A DNA stretch of 64,000 bases, taken from NCBI RefSeq assembly GCF_021233355.1, contig NZ_CP089507.1:2170001-2234000 (forward strand). Direction: 5' to 3'. Shown here one piece after another: positions 35,277 to 44,568 of the stretch. The stretch's first letter is position 1. Each line of letters opens with the position of its first letter. Source of the DNA: Luteimonas fraxinea. GTDB lineage: Bacteria > Pseudomonadota > Gammaproteobacteria > Xanthomonadales > Xanthomonadaceae. The notes beneath the pieces are model-generated. The model was given only the letters and a program-made list of their open reading frames with translations. It did no database searches and was not told the origin of the DNA. Position numbers and translations under genes: made by a program.

Positions 35277-38200
35277 TTACCGCTCGTGCCGCCAGTTCAC
35301 CGAACCGCGGTTCTCCAGCGTGCTCGACTCGATCTCCACGTCGAAGCCCGCGCGCAGCAGGTACTTCAACGTCAGCACCTGGCCGGTGCCGAGCAGCGAC
35401 ACGCCGAAGCCGACGTAGAGTTTCGGTGAAAGCTGCTTGCCGAAGCCGAGCACGCTGCCGCCGAGTGCGCGCGACTGGCTGATGCCGGCGTTGTCGAGGC
35501 CGATCTTGCTGCCGAGCTGGCCGGCGACGAGGTTGCCGCCTGCATTGAGCGCGGCTGCGGCGGCGTCGATCTGCTGGCCTTCGTCGCTGGTCAGGCTGGA
35601 CGCCGAGCGGCCCAGCGCGAGATACGACAGCGCCTGCGAATCGTCGGTCGACGGATTCGTCCATACGTTGACCTGCGGCGCCGACGCACGGCCGCTGACG
35701 TCGATGCCGGCGGTGATGTCCTCCGCATCGATCCGGCGCTCGGCGCGCACGTCGAGCATCGGATCCGACACCGGGCCGTTGTTGAAGACCAGATTGCCGC
35801 GCGTGACACGCAGCTCCTGGCCGTAGGCCTTGTAGCGGCCGTCGACCGCGAGGCGGCCGTTGCCGGTCATCTCGCGACCCGGCACCGCGCGCACGCGCAG
35901 CTCGCCCTTCATGCGGCCGTCGAAGCCGAAGCCGCGCAGGCCGACGTTGTCGCCGACGGTGAGCGTCAGATCGAGTTCCAGCGCCGACGCGGTGCTGTTC
36001 TCTTCCGGGTCGACCGGATCGAGCACGACCACGTCGGGCGACACCGACACGCCTTCGCTCAGGCGTTCCAGATCGAGCAGCGCGACATCGACGAACACCT
36101 TGCCGGTGACGTTGAGCGGCTGCAGCGCGGTGTAGCGCACGGTGATGTCCGGGGACGCGATGATGTGCATGTCGCTGGTGTCGGCCACCAGCACGTCGGT
36201 GCCGCTGACGGTCAGCACGACCGGCGTGCCTTCACCCTGCCAGCCGATGCCGCCGCCGATGTTCAGTGTGCCGGTGCCCGAACGCACGCTGCCGGCGATG
36301 CGCGCGGTGCCGTCGGGCAGTGCGTCGAGATTGATGTTGCCGTCCTCGAGCGCGATCGCCAGCGACGGGATCTCGGTCGAGAAATCCGCCAGGCGCGCCT
36401 GGCCGCCGATCGTCGGCTGCGAACGCGTGCCGCCGATGGTCACGTCGGCGGTGAGACGGCCGGTGGGTTCGACGATATCGGGCGAGAACAGTTCGACGAA
36501 GGTCAGGTCCTCGACGTTGGCGACCAGCGAGCCCGACAGCGGCGCATACGCATCCCAGCCGTTGGTCACCTGCGCCTGCACGCGGCCGACTTCGTTGAGC
36601 GTCGTCGACAACGTGGCGCTGAGCCGGTTGGCGTCGAACTCTGCGTCGAGGACGAAATTGTCGTAGGTCACCACATCGTTGCGCGCGCGCTCGGATGTGC
36701 GCACGCCGCCACTAGCCGAGCGGATACTCGCACTGCCGACGAAGCCGTTGCCGACCGGACGCGCGCTGCCTTCAAGTGCGATCTCGCCGCGCAGCACGAA
36801 CGGACGGCCGCCGTCCTGCTCGGACAGATACGGCGTCGCCAGGGCCAGCGGCAGGCCCGTGCCGGTGATCGACACGCCCTGTCGCGGCCAGTCCGCGCTC
36901 GCGCACAGCGAGCCGCCGCCGCTTGATGCGAAGCAGCTCTCGGTCAAGGTGTAGCGCGTGCCGATCTGCTGGAACTGCGCCGGCGACTGCAGCGCCCAGC
37001 TTGCGCCGGTCGCCGGTGCGAGGCGCAGATTGGCGAGCGTGCCCTGCCAGTTGCCGTTGCGGCTTTCGGCGTTGCCCGACAGATCCACCGTGCCGATTTC
37101 GCCGCGCGCACTGGCCTCGAGCTGGAGCTTCTCGATCGCACCGCGCGCCGCGAGCCGCACTTCGTCGAGGGCGATGCCGGCATTCACGCCGGTCGCGACG
37201 ACATCCAGCGAACCGGTATCGCCGCGCCACGGCAGGTTGCCCTGGATGCGCGAGCTGGCGGCCGCGTATTCGCCGTAACGCAGCGCGCTGCCGGTGAGGT
37301 CGGCGGCGATGTCGGGCGCGGTGCGCGCGCCGGTCACGCGCACGATGCCGCGCAGCACGCCGCCGGTGTCGGGCAGGAAATCGGCGAGCTGCAGCGGTGC
37401 CAGCGTCGCGTCGATGTCGAGACGATCGGTCACGGTCGCAGTCGCATCGACGCGGCTGTCGCCGAGCGACAGCGCGACTTCGCCTTCGAAATCGGTGCGG
37501 CCAGCGTCGCCGGCATCGGTCGCCGGGCCATGCATCGCGAACGTCGCGCGGCCGTCGAGCCGGCGACCACGCAGCGTGCCGCCCAGATCGCTGGCGTCCA
37601 CTGCGACTTCCAGGCCGCCGTCGTCGCGGGTGTTGCCGGTCGTCGCGAATGTGCCGTTGACCGCGCCCTTCCAGTCGCGCGCGAAGTAGCCGGGATCGAA
37701 GCCGGCCAGCGTCGCGTCGAGATCCCATTGGAGCGCCGGCGCCCAGGCGACGTCGCCGCTGGCATCGAGCGTGCCGGTCGGCATGGTCACGCGCGCGGTC
37801 TGCAGGCGCATGCGCTCGGCGTCACCGCGGCCGTCGAAGTCCACGTTCGCGCGCAGGCCGTCACGTTCGACGGTGGCCTTGCCGATCGCCGCCCAGGCCG
37901 CGGTGCTGCCGGCAATGCCGAGATCGGCGTCGGCGGTGATCGGCGGCGCGGGTTCGGCCGCGTCGGGGTCGGCACCGAACTGCAGGCCGCGCGCATTGGT
38001 CGCGAAGCGGAAGCGCACATCGCCCGGCTCGGTCACGTCGGCGAAACCGCGCAGCGTGACCCGACCGTCGAAGATGTCGACGACCAGCGGGTCGAGATCC
38101 AGGCGCTGGTCTTCCAGCTTCACCTTGGACGGCTGCAGCACGACGCGGATCGGATTCGCGTCGGCTTCGCCGTACGTGGCATTGCCCTGCAGTTCGGCGG

Positions 38201-39224
38201 CGCCGCCTTGGCCATCGGCGCGAATGTCGAACGCCAGCGGTGTGCCGGGTTCGCCGCTGCCCATCAGCAATGCGGGATCGAGGCGCGTGCTGTCGGCGCG
38301 CAGCGCCCAGCCGGGATTCTCGCGGCCACGCATGGTCACCACAGCTTTCAGCGGTTCCGGCACATGGCCGACCACGGCGATATCCAGGCGCGACAGATCG
38401 CCGCGTGCGACCAGCCCGATGCGCGGACGCGTGCGCGCCGGCGGCGCGGGCATCAGCGCGCTGGCGGTGATGTCCATGCGGTAGTCGTCATCGGGCGCGT
38501 AGACACCGTTGGCGGTGAACAGACCGCGGTCGCTGTCGACGACGACGTTGGCGAGATTGAGCTCGCCCTGCTGCGCGTCGAGGCCACCGCGCACGCTGCG
38601 GATGTCGATCAGCGACTCGCCCGCCTGCTCGACGCGGAATCCGTCGATGCGGATCGTGTCGGCCTGCAGCGACAGCGGCAGATCGATGCGCGGCAGCGAA
38701 TCGGGCCAGCGCGGCAGTTCGAATGGCGTATCGACCGGCGGCGGCATCGACAGCACGGCGTTGTCGATATCGAGCACGTCGAGGCGCAGGCGACGGCCGA
38801 CCAGCGGCATCACCGCCGGATCCACCGTCACGCGCTCGGCCTCGAACACCAGCACGCGCGGTTCGTCGCATTCGCCGTAGGGGACCGGCTGTTCTTCGAC
38901 ATCCGGGCAGCTGCGCTGCACGTAGCGCACGTCGTACATCGTCAGCGGGCCGGAGGCCGGGCCTTCGGCCGCGCGCCAGGTCAGTTCGGTGCCGGCGGGC
39001 AGGCGCGAGGCGACCTGGTTGAGCAGGAAATCGCGGCCGCCGAACGTGGTCAGCAGCCACCACACGACGATGATCAGGAGCACGATCAGCGCGGCGATAC
39101 CGATTGCGCTGCGGATCGCGAGTTTGCGCGCCCGTGCACGGCGGCGCGCGCGCAGTTCGGCGATACGCGCCTCGCGCTCTTCGGGGGTCAGATCGTTGGG
39201 CAGGCGGTGACGACCAAAAGCCAT
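35277..39224 (-). CDS. tamB: TamB, inner-membrane translocation/assembly module component
   Basis: 1315 residues, anchored by one N-terminal helix (AIGIAALIVLLIIVVWWLLT, about 38-58) with a very long periplasmic body of repeating beta-strands and the C-terminal DUF490 domain (GNLVFNNGPVSDPMLDVRAE; ALSYLALGRS; GFGKQLSPKLYVGFGVSLLG). TamB bridges the two membranes and, with TamA, helps deliver outer-membrane proteins or phospholipids. The gene begins one base after the stop of tamA and both are transcribed on the minus strand, which is the standard tamAB order. The start MAFGRHRLPNDLTPEER is the only one ahead of the membrane helix. Confidence 0.96.
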   Translation of the reverse strand: MAFGRHRLPNDLTPEEREARIAELRARRRARARKLAIRSAIGIAALIVLLIIVVWWLLTTFGGRDFLLNQVASRLPAGTELTWRAAEGPASGPLTMYDVRYVQRSCPDVEEQPVPYGECDEPRVLVFEAERVTVDPAVMPLVGRRLRLDVLDIDNAVLSMPPPVDTPFELPRWPDSLPRIDLPLSLQADTIRIDGFRVEQAGESLIDIRSVRGGLDAQQGELNLANVVVDSDRGLFTANGVYAPDDDYRMDITASALMPAPPARTRPRIGLVARGDLSRLDIAVVGHVPEPLKAVVTMRGRENPGWALRADSTRLDPALLMGSGEPGTPLAFDIRADGQGGAAELQGNATYGEADANPIRVVLQPSKVKLEDQRLDLDPLVVDIFDGRVTLRGFADVTEPGDVRFRFATNARGLQFGADPDAAEPAPPITADADLGIAGSTAAWAAIGKATVERDGLRANVDFDGRGDAERMRLQTARVTMPTGTLDASGDVAWAPALQWDLDATLAGFDPGYFARDWKGAVNGTFATTGNTRDDGGLEVAVDASDLGGTLRGRRLDGRATFAMHGPATDAGDAGRTDFEGEVALSLGDSRVDATATVTDRLDIDATLAPLQLADFLPDTGGVLRGIVRVTGARTAPDIAADLTGSALRYGEYAAASSRIQGNLPWRGDTGSLDVVATGVNAGIALDEVRLAARGAIEKLQLEASARGEIGTVDLSGNAESRNGNWQGTLANLRLAPATGASWALQSPAQFQQIGTRYTLTESCFASSGGGSLCASADWPRQGVSITGTGLPLALATPYLSEQDGGRPFVLRGEIALEGSARPVGNGFVGSASIRSASGGVRTSERARNDVVTYDNFVLDAEFDANRLSATLSTTLNEVGRVQAQVTNGWDAYAPLSGSLVANVEDLTFVELFSPDIVEPTGRLTADVTIGGTRSQPTIGGQARLADFSTEIPSLAIALEDGNINLDALPDGTARIAGSVRSGTGTLNIGGGIGWQGEGTPVVLTVSGTDVLVADTSDMHIIASPDITVRYTALQPLNVTGKVFVDVALLDLERLSEGVSVSPDVVVLDPVDPEENSTASALELDLTLTVGDNVGLRGFGFDGRMKGELRVRAVPGREMTGNGRLAVDGRYKAYGQELRVTRGNLVFNNGPVSDPMLDVRAERRIDAEDITAGIDVSGRASAPQVNVWTNPSTDDSQALSYLALGRSASSLTSDEGQQIDAAAAALNAGGNLVAGQLGSKIGLDNAGISQSRALGGSVLGFGKQLSPKLYVGFGVSLLGTGQVLTLKYLLRAGFDVEIESSTLENRGSVNWRHER

Positions 39225-39225
39225 G

Positions 39226-41040
39226 TCAGAACTCCGCGCCGATCGACAGGCCGATCGTGAACGACGAATCGGGGTTGTCGAGACCGCGCGCGATATCGAG
39301 TTTCAGCGGTCCCACCGGCGATTTGTAGCGTGCGCCGATGCCGACGCCGGTGCGCCATTCCGGCGAGGTGCCGTCGAAGGCGTCGCCGCTGTCGACGAAC
39401 ACCGCCGCGCCGATCGTGTCGGTGAAGTAGCGCTCGAACTCGACGCTCGCGGTGACCACGTTCTTGGCGCCGATCGCGAATGCGCGGCGGCCATCGCGGG
39501 CGGGAATCCGCGGGCCCACTTCGCGCCAGTCGTAACCGCGGATGCTGCGGTCGCCGCCGGCGTAGAAACGCAGGCTGGGCGGAATGCCGACCAGCACATC
39601 GGTGAAGGTGTGGCCGAGTTCGCCGCGCACCATCAGGCGATTGCGCTCGCCGATGCCCTTGAACCAGCTGGCCCGCAGATGGATCTGTCCGAACGACGCA
39701 TCCGACCCCACGCCTTCGAGACCGCCGCGCAGCATCACCGAACCACCGATGCCGCTGGTCGGGAACAGGCGATCGTCGACGTCGATGTATTCGGCGCGCA
39801 GCGAGGGATAGGCGAACGTGGCATAGCGGTACAGCGCGCCGGCGAACTCGTCGTCATCGACGACCGGATTGTCCGGATCCTCTTCAGGCGCGTAGGCCCA
39901 GCGCTCGCGCAGCACGTGTATCGACGCGATGAGGTTGAGGAATTCGTTGTACTGGCCGTTGCGGCTGCCCACCAGCTCGACCCGTCGCGAATCGATGTAG
40001 TCGGTCTGTTCGTCGGCCATCTGCAGGCTGGCGGTGTACCAGCCGTCGAGCCACGCGAAGGCGGGCACGCGGTACTGCAACGTGAGCGTCTTGCGGCGTT
40101 GCGCGTAGTCGAGCTGCGCGAGCGCCTTGTGGCCGCGCATGTTGACGTAGCGGCGCTCCACGCCGAGACGGATACCGGCGCCGCTGTCGGTGCCGTAGCT
40201 CACGCCCGAGGTGTAGATGCTGCGTTTGGCCGGCGTAAGCGTGACCTTGACCGGCACTTCGCGGCGTTCGTTGGCTTGGTCGACCTGCGGCTCGATGTCG
40301 ATGTTGGAGAAGTAGTCCAGCCGGCCGAGCGACGAACGCAGGCGGTCGATACGGCCCTGGTGGTAGTAGCTGCCTTCTTCCCAGTAGACGAGGTTCTCGA
40401 GCAGATCGTCGTTGATGATCTGTTCGGGCGTCTGCTCGAACGTGGTCGCGCCCATGTTGTAGCGGTCGCCGCTGTTCCAGACTACGTCGATGTCGGCGGC
40501 GAAATCCGCGCGCGTCACTTCGACGCGGCGCGAGGCGAACTCGGCATCGAAGTACCCACGCTCGGTGAGGCGGCGGCTCAGCTGGTTGCGGCTCGCGTCG
40601 TATTCGGGATGGCTGAACACCGCGCCTTCGCTCGGCACGAAGCGGGCGATGTCGCGTGCCAGATACCGGTCCTGACCACCCTCGCCGATGATCGCGATGT
40701 CGCTGTTGCGCACGCGCACAGGCTGGCCCGGATCGACGACCACGCGCACCGAGAGCACGTCGCCTTCGCGGTCGCGCTGCACGTCGATGGTGGGCGAGTA
40801 ATACCCGAACGGTTCGAGCGCCTTGCGGGTCTCGCGCTCGGCCTCGCGCAGCAGATAACCCATGCGCCGGCCGGAGATGTCGCGGCCCACCGCGTCCTGC
40901 AGACCGAGCGAGACGCGGACGTTTTCGGTCATCTCCTCGTCGAGGCCGATGATATCGACACGTTCGACACGCGCAGCGTGCGCCGCGGCCGACGAACACA
41001 AGAGGAGGGCGGCGGCGAGACACACATGAACACGAGGCAT
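39226..41040 (-). CDS. tamA: TamA, outer-membrane Omp85-family assembly component
   Basis: 604 residues: signal peptide (MPRVHVCLAAALLLCSSAAA), three POTRA domains (about 25-270; SGRRMGYLLREAERETRKAL, DASRNQLSRRLTERGYFDAE) and a 16-strand barrel with the conserved RxGY motif in GGDRSIRGYDWREVGP and the C-terminal strand SFTIGLSIGAEF ending in Phe. It cooperates with TamB at the outer membrane. The ATG at 41040 is chosen as the signal-peptide start; 27 bases of frame lie upstream. It is directly followed by tamB. Confidence 0.96.
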   Translation of the reverse strand: MPRVHVCLAAALLLCSSAAAHAARVERVDIIGLDEEMTENVRVSLGLQDAVGRDISGRRMGYLLREAERETRKALEPFGYYSPTIDVQRDREGDVLSVRVVVDPGQPVRVRNSDIAIIGEGGQDRYLARDIARFVPSEGAVFSHPEYDASRNQLSRRLTERGYFDAEFASRRVEVTRADFAADIDVVWNSGDRYNMGATTFEQTPEQIINDDLLENLVYWEEGSYYHQGRIDRLRSSLGRLDYFSNIDIEPQVDQANERREVPVKVTLTPAKRSIYTSGVSYGTDSGAGIRLGVERRYVNMRGHKALAQLDYAQRRKTLTLQYRVPAFAWLDGWYTASLQMADEQTDYIDSRRVELVGSRNGQYNEFLNLIASIHVLRERWAYAPEEDPDNPVVDDDEFAGALYRYATFAYPSLRAEYIDVDDRLFPTSGIGGSVMLRGGLEGVGSDASFGQIHLRASWFKGIGERNRLMVRGELGHTFTDVLVGIPPSLRFYAGGDRSIRGYDWREVGPRIPARDGRRAFAIGAKNVVTASVEFERYFTDTIGAAVFVDSGDAFDGTSPEWRTGVGIGARYKSPVGPLKLDIARGLDNPDSSFTIGLSIGAEF

Positions 41041-41115
41041 CGCGCGAGGATACCGGAGGCGCGTCAAGAGACGATTAACGGGGTACGCGCGAAACGCCGT
41101 GTCTGCGAATCTCCA

Positions 41116-41231
41116 CGACCGTCATTCCCGCGCAGGCGGGGCTCTCAACAGCCGAATGGCTGATCATCCCAAGACGTTGCTTCAATGGATACGAAGTCCA
41201 TGGACTCCCGCCTGCGCGGGGCTGACGGTCG
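41116..41231. repeat. REP-like inverted repeat pair between glyS and tamA
   Basis: Left arm at 41116-41140 (CGACCGTCATTCCCGCGCAG, then GCGGG) and right arm at 41207-41231 are inverted copies differing at about two bases. The 66-base spacer has no gene. Confidence 0.82.
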
Positions 41232-41270
41232 CTGAGTGCATCGCCACCGCCGCACACCCGTCCAATTCGT

Positions 41271-43463
41271 TCAGCTCGACAGATGCTCGATCGCGGCGAC
41301 GCTGCCCAGACGCTCGGACAGGCGCTTAAGCAGGGCGAGACGGTTGGCGCGCAGCGCGGCATCGTCGGCATTGACCATCACGCTGTCGAAGAACGCATCG
41401 ACCTGCGGCCGCAGCCGTGCCAGATGCGTCAGCACCGAGACGTAGTCGCCATGCGCCAGCGCATGACCGGTCTCACCGCGCACTGCTTCCACCGCCTCCG
41501 CCAGCGCGGCCTCGGCCGGCTCGCGCAGCAGCGCGGGATCGACGTCGCCCGGAATCGCGATGTCCGCCTTGCGCAGGATGTTGCGGATGCGCTTGTCGGC
41601 CGCAGCCAGCGCGTCGGCTTCGGGCAAGACGGCGAAAGTGCCGATGGCATCGATGCGACGGTCGAGGTCGTAGAGCGACTCCGGGCGCAGCGCGGCGACC
41701 GCGTTGAACTGCTGCACGGTCACGCCCTTGTCGGCGTAGTAGCCCTTCAGGCGGTCGAGGATGAAGTCGTAGAGCTCGTCGACTTCTCCAATGGAAAGGG
41801 CACGCTGATTGGACTGTGAGGTGCTGACATCGGCGCCTTTGGCGATTGCCTCTTTCGCTGCTGCAACCTTCGCCGTTAGGGCTGTATTCGATACGGCTTC
41901 GATCGCCAGCGTATGCGCATCGATAAGAAGCGACTTCAGATCAAGATCGAACCCGCTCTCGATCAGCGTCCGCGCCAGACCCAGCGCATTGCGCCGCAGC
42001 GCGAACGCATCCTTGTTGCCGGTCGGCTTGAGACCGGCCGCGAAACCACCGGCCAGGGTGTCGAGACGCTCGGCGATCGCCAGCACCTTGCCAAGCGGAG
42101 ACAGCGCGATGTCATCGCCAGCAAACCGCGGCTGCCAGGCTTCGTCTAGAGCGTTCGCCAGCGACGCGCGATCGTCGTCGGACAGGCCGGCGAGTGCCGA
42201 ATCCTGCTTGGCGTAATAGCGGCCCGCGATGCCCTGCAGTTCCGGGAACTCGTTGACCATGCGCGACTGCAGATCGGCTTTCGACAGCAATGCGGCCTGC
42301 TTCGCGAGCGCGGCATCCACACCGACCTGCGGCGCGATGACTTCTGCCAGCGCGGCCACGCGCACGGTCTTGTCGGCGACGCTGCCCAGCTTGGCCTGGT
42401 AGGTCACGGTTTTCAGGCCGTCGTTCATCGCCGACAGTCCCTGCTTGAGGTCCTCGTCGAAGAAGAACTTGGCATCGGCGAAGCGCGGACGGATCACGCG
42501 CTCGTAGCCCTTGGCCACCTCGATCGGATCCCGCGACTCGATGTTCGCGATGCCGATGAAGTGCTCGGTCAGGCGTCCGTCCTGCAGCACGGGGAAGAAC
42601 TTCTGGTTCGCTTCCATCGTCGCGATCAAGGCTTCCTGCGGCACCGCGAGGAACTCGTGCTCGAACGTGCACGCCACGGCCTTCGGCCATTCGACCAGGC
42701 AGTTCACCTGCTCGAGGTTGTCCTGCTCGATACGCGCATCGCCACCGAGCGCGCGGGCGACGCCCTCCACTTCCTGGACGATCCGGGCGCGGCGCGCATC
42801 GGCGTCCACCAGCACCTTCGCGTTGCGCATGACGTCGACGTAATCACCCGGCGCGCCGATCTCGATCGCGGCGTCGTGCATGAAGCGATGACCACGACTC
42901 GTGCGACCGCTGCGCACGCCGAACAGTTCGGCATCGACGATCGTTCCGCCATGCAGCAGCACCAGCCAGTGCACCGGCCGCGCGAACGCGTAGGTGTGGG
43001 CGCCCCAGCGCATCGGCTTGGGAATCGGCATCGCCGCGATCGCTTCGCGCAGCACGTCCGGCAGCAGCGCCGCCGTCGCGGCGCCCGGCGTCACCGCGCG
43101 ATGCACAAAACGCTCGCCCTTGGCGTCGCTGGTCTTCTCCAGCGCCGTCCAGTCGATACCGGCCTTCGCCGCGAAGCCCTGCAACGCCTTGGTCGGATTG
43201 CCGTCGGCATCGAGCGCGATGCTGAGATACGGACCCAGCACTTCCGAACGCTGCTCGGGCTGCTCGCTCGCGACACCGGGCAGCAGCACGGCGAGACGGC
43301 GCGGCGTGTACAGCGGCTTCGCATCGCCGCGGTCGACCGCGACGCCGCGCTTGTCCAGCGCTGCGATCACACCGTCGAAGAACGCCTGCGCCAAGCCGGG
43401 CAGCGCCTTGACCGGCAGTTCTTCGGTGCCTAGTTCGATGAGGAGGGGATGCATGTCAGTCAT
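41271..43463 (-). CDS. glyS: Glycyl-tRNA synthetase beta subunit
   Basis: 730 residues (E. coli GlyS is 689). It starts [20 protein letters not shown], the conserved [11 protein letters not shown]-terminus, and contains [53 protein letters not shown] and the HD-like and anticodon-binding regions ([40 protein letters not shown]). With GlyQ it forms the alpha2beta2 enzyme that charges tRNA-Gly; the beta subunit binds the tRNA. The gene is just downstream of glyQ. It is separated from glyQ by 111 bases holding a hairpin repeat. Confidence 0.97.
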   Translation of the reverse strand: MTDMHPLLIELGTEELPVKALPGLAQAFFDGVIAALDKRGVAVDRGDAKPLYTPRRLAVLLPGVASEQPEQRSEVLGPYLSIALDADGNPTKALQGFAAKAGIDWTALEKTSDAKGERFVHRAVTPGAATAALLPDVLREAIAAMPIPKPMRWGAHTYAFARPVHWLVLLHGGTIVDAELFGVRSGRTSRGHRFMHDAAIEIGAPGDYVDVMRNAKVLVDADARRARIVQEVEGVARALGGDARIEQDNLEQVNCLVEWPKAVACTFEHEFLAVPQEALIATMEANQKFFPVLQDGRLTEHFIGIANIESRDPIEVAKGYERVIRPRFADAKFFFDEDLKQGLSAMNDGLKTVTYQAKLGSVADKTVRVAALAEVIAPQVGVDAALAKQAALLSKADLQSRMVNEFPELQGIAGRYYAKQDSALAGLSDDDRASLANALDEAWQPRFAGDDIALSPLGKVLAIAERLDTLAGGFAAGLKPTGNKDAFALRRNALGLARTLIESGFDLDLKSLLIDAHTLAIEAVSNTALTAKVAAAKEAIAKGADVSTSQSNQRALSIGEVDELYDFILDRLKGYYADKGVTVQQFNAVAALRPESLYDLDRRIDAIGTFAVLPEADALAAADKRIRNILRKADIAIPGDVDPALLREPAEAALAEAVEAVRGETGHALAHGDYVSVLTHLARLRPQVDAFFDSVMVNADDAALRANRLALLKRLSERLGSVAAIEHLSS

Positions 43464-43489
43464 GGCGACAACCTGTTCCAGTGCTGTAG

Positions 43490-43512
43490 CCCCTCTCCCA
43501 CCGGGAGAGGGG
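43490..43512. repeat. CTCTCCC hairpin repeat between glyQ and glyS
   Basis: CCCCTCTCCC (43490-43499), loop ACC, GGGAGAGGGG (43503-43512), a perfect 10-bp hairpin followed by GGCGTGAGGGCG. Another copy is at 46444-46464. It lies between two genes of the same operon. Confidence 0.8.
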
Positions 43513-43574
43513 TTGGCGTGAGGGCGCTTTCGCGCAGCCTCATCCGGAGAATCGAGTGGTATGACGCGCGAGGC

Positions 43575-44483
43575 TCAGACAGCGTCCTGCGCGCGCTTCA
43601 GCCCCGGAAATCCCATCGCCTCGCGCTGCGCGTAATAGGCCTTGGCGACGCCCTGCGCCAGCGTGCGCACGCGCAGGATGTAGCGCTGGCGTTCGGTCAC
43701 GCTGATCGCGCGGCGCGCATCGAGCAGATTGAAACTGTGGCTGGCCTTGGTGACCTGCTCGTAGGCCGGCAACGGCAGGCCCAGTTCCACCAGCTTCAGC
43801 GCCTCGGCCTCGCACTCGTCGAAGCGGCGGAACAGGACTTCGACATTCGCGTGCTCGAAGTTGTAGGCGCTCTGCTCGACTTCGTTCTGGTGGTAGACGT
43901 CGCCGTAGGTCACCGGCGTGCCGTCGGGGCCGTACGTCCACACCAGGTCATAGACGTTGTCGCAGTTCTGCAGATACATGCACAGGCGCTCGAGACCGTA
44001 GGTGATCTCGCCGAGCACCGGCTTGCACTCGATGCCGCCGGCCTGCTGGAAATACGTGAACTGCGTGACTTCCATGCCGTTGAGCCAGACTTCCCAGCCC
44101 AGACCCCAGGCGCCGAGCGTCGGCGATTCCCAGTTGTCCTCGACCAGGCGCAGGTCGTGCACCTGCGGATCGATGCCCAGTGCCTTCAACGAGTCGAAAT
44201 ACAGCGCGACGATGTTGTCCGGATTCGGCTTCATCGCCACCTGGTACTGGTAGTAGCGCTGCAGGCGGTTCGGGTTGTCACCATAACGGCCGTCGGTCGG
44301 GCGGCGGCTCGGCTGCACGTACGCGGCATTCCACGGCTCGGGGCCGAGCGCGCGCAGGAACGTTGCCGGATGGAAGGTGCCCGCGCCCACCTCGAGGTCC
44401 AGCGGCTGGATCAGCACGCAACCCTGTTTGGCCCAGTAGGCGTTGAGCGTGAGGATCAGCTCCTGGAACGTCGGTCCGGTCAT
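43575..44483 (-). CDS. glyQ: Glycyl-tRNA synthetase alpha subunit
   Basis: 302 residues, normal length. Motifs: [81 protein letters not shown] and [20 protein letters not shown]. It holds the class II synthetase active site that adenylates glycine. The ATG at 44483 is preferred over a TTG three bases upstream. It is first in the glyQ-glyS operon; a TATACT sequence about 27 bases upstream is a plausible -10. It is divergent from the PilB/GspE-type ATPase. Confidence 0.97.
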   Translation of the reverse strand: MTGPTFQELILTLNAYWAKQGCVLIQPLDLEVGAGTFHPATFLRALGPEPWNAAYVQPSRRPTDGRYGDNPNRLQRYYQYQVAMKPNPDNIVALYFDSLKALGIDPQVHDLRLVEDNWESPTLGAWGLGWEVWLNGMEVTQFTYFQQAGGIECKPVLGEITYGLERLCMYLQNCDNVYDLVWTYGPDGTPVTYGDVYHQNEVEQSAYNFEHANVEVLFRRFDECEAEALKLVELGLPLPAYEQVTKASHSFNLLDARRAISVTERQRYILRVRTLAQGVAKAYYAQREAMGFPGLKRAQDAV

Positions 44484-44568
44484 CAAGAAAATCGCGTCTG
44501 CGGCGGCGCGCTAGTATAGCGGGCCGCATCAAAGCGCCCGACGCACCGTGCGCCATGGAGGACCCGGC

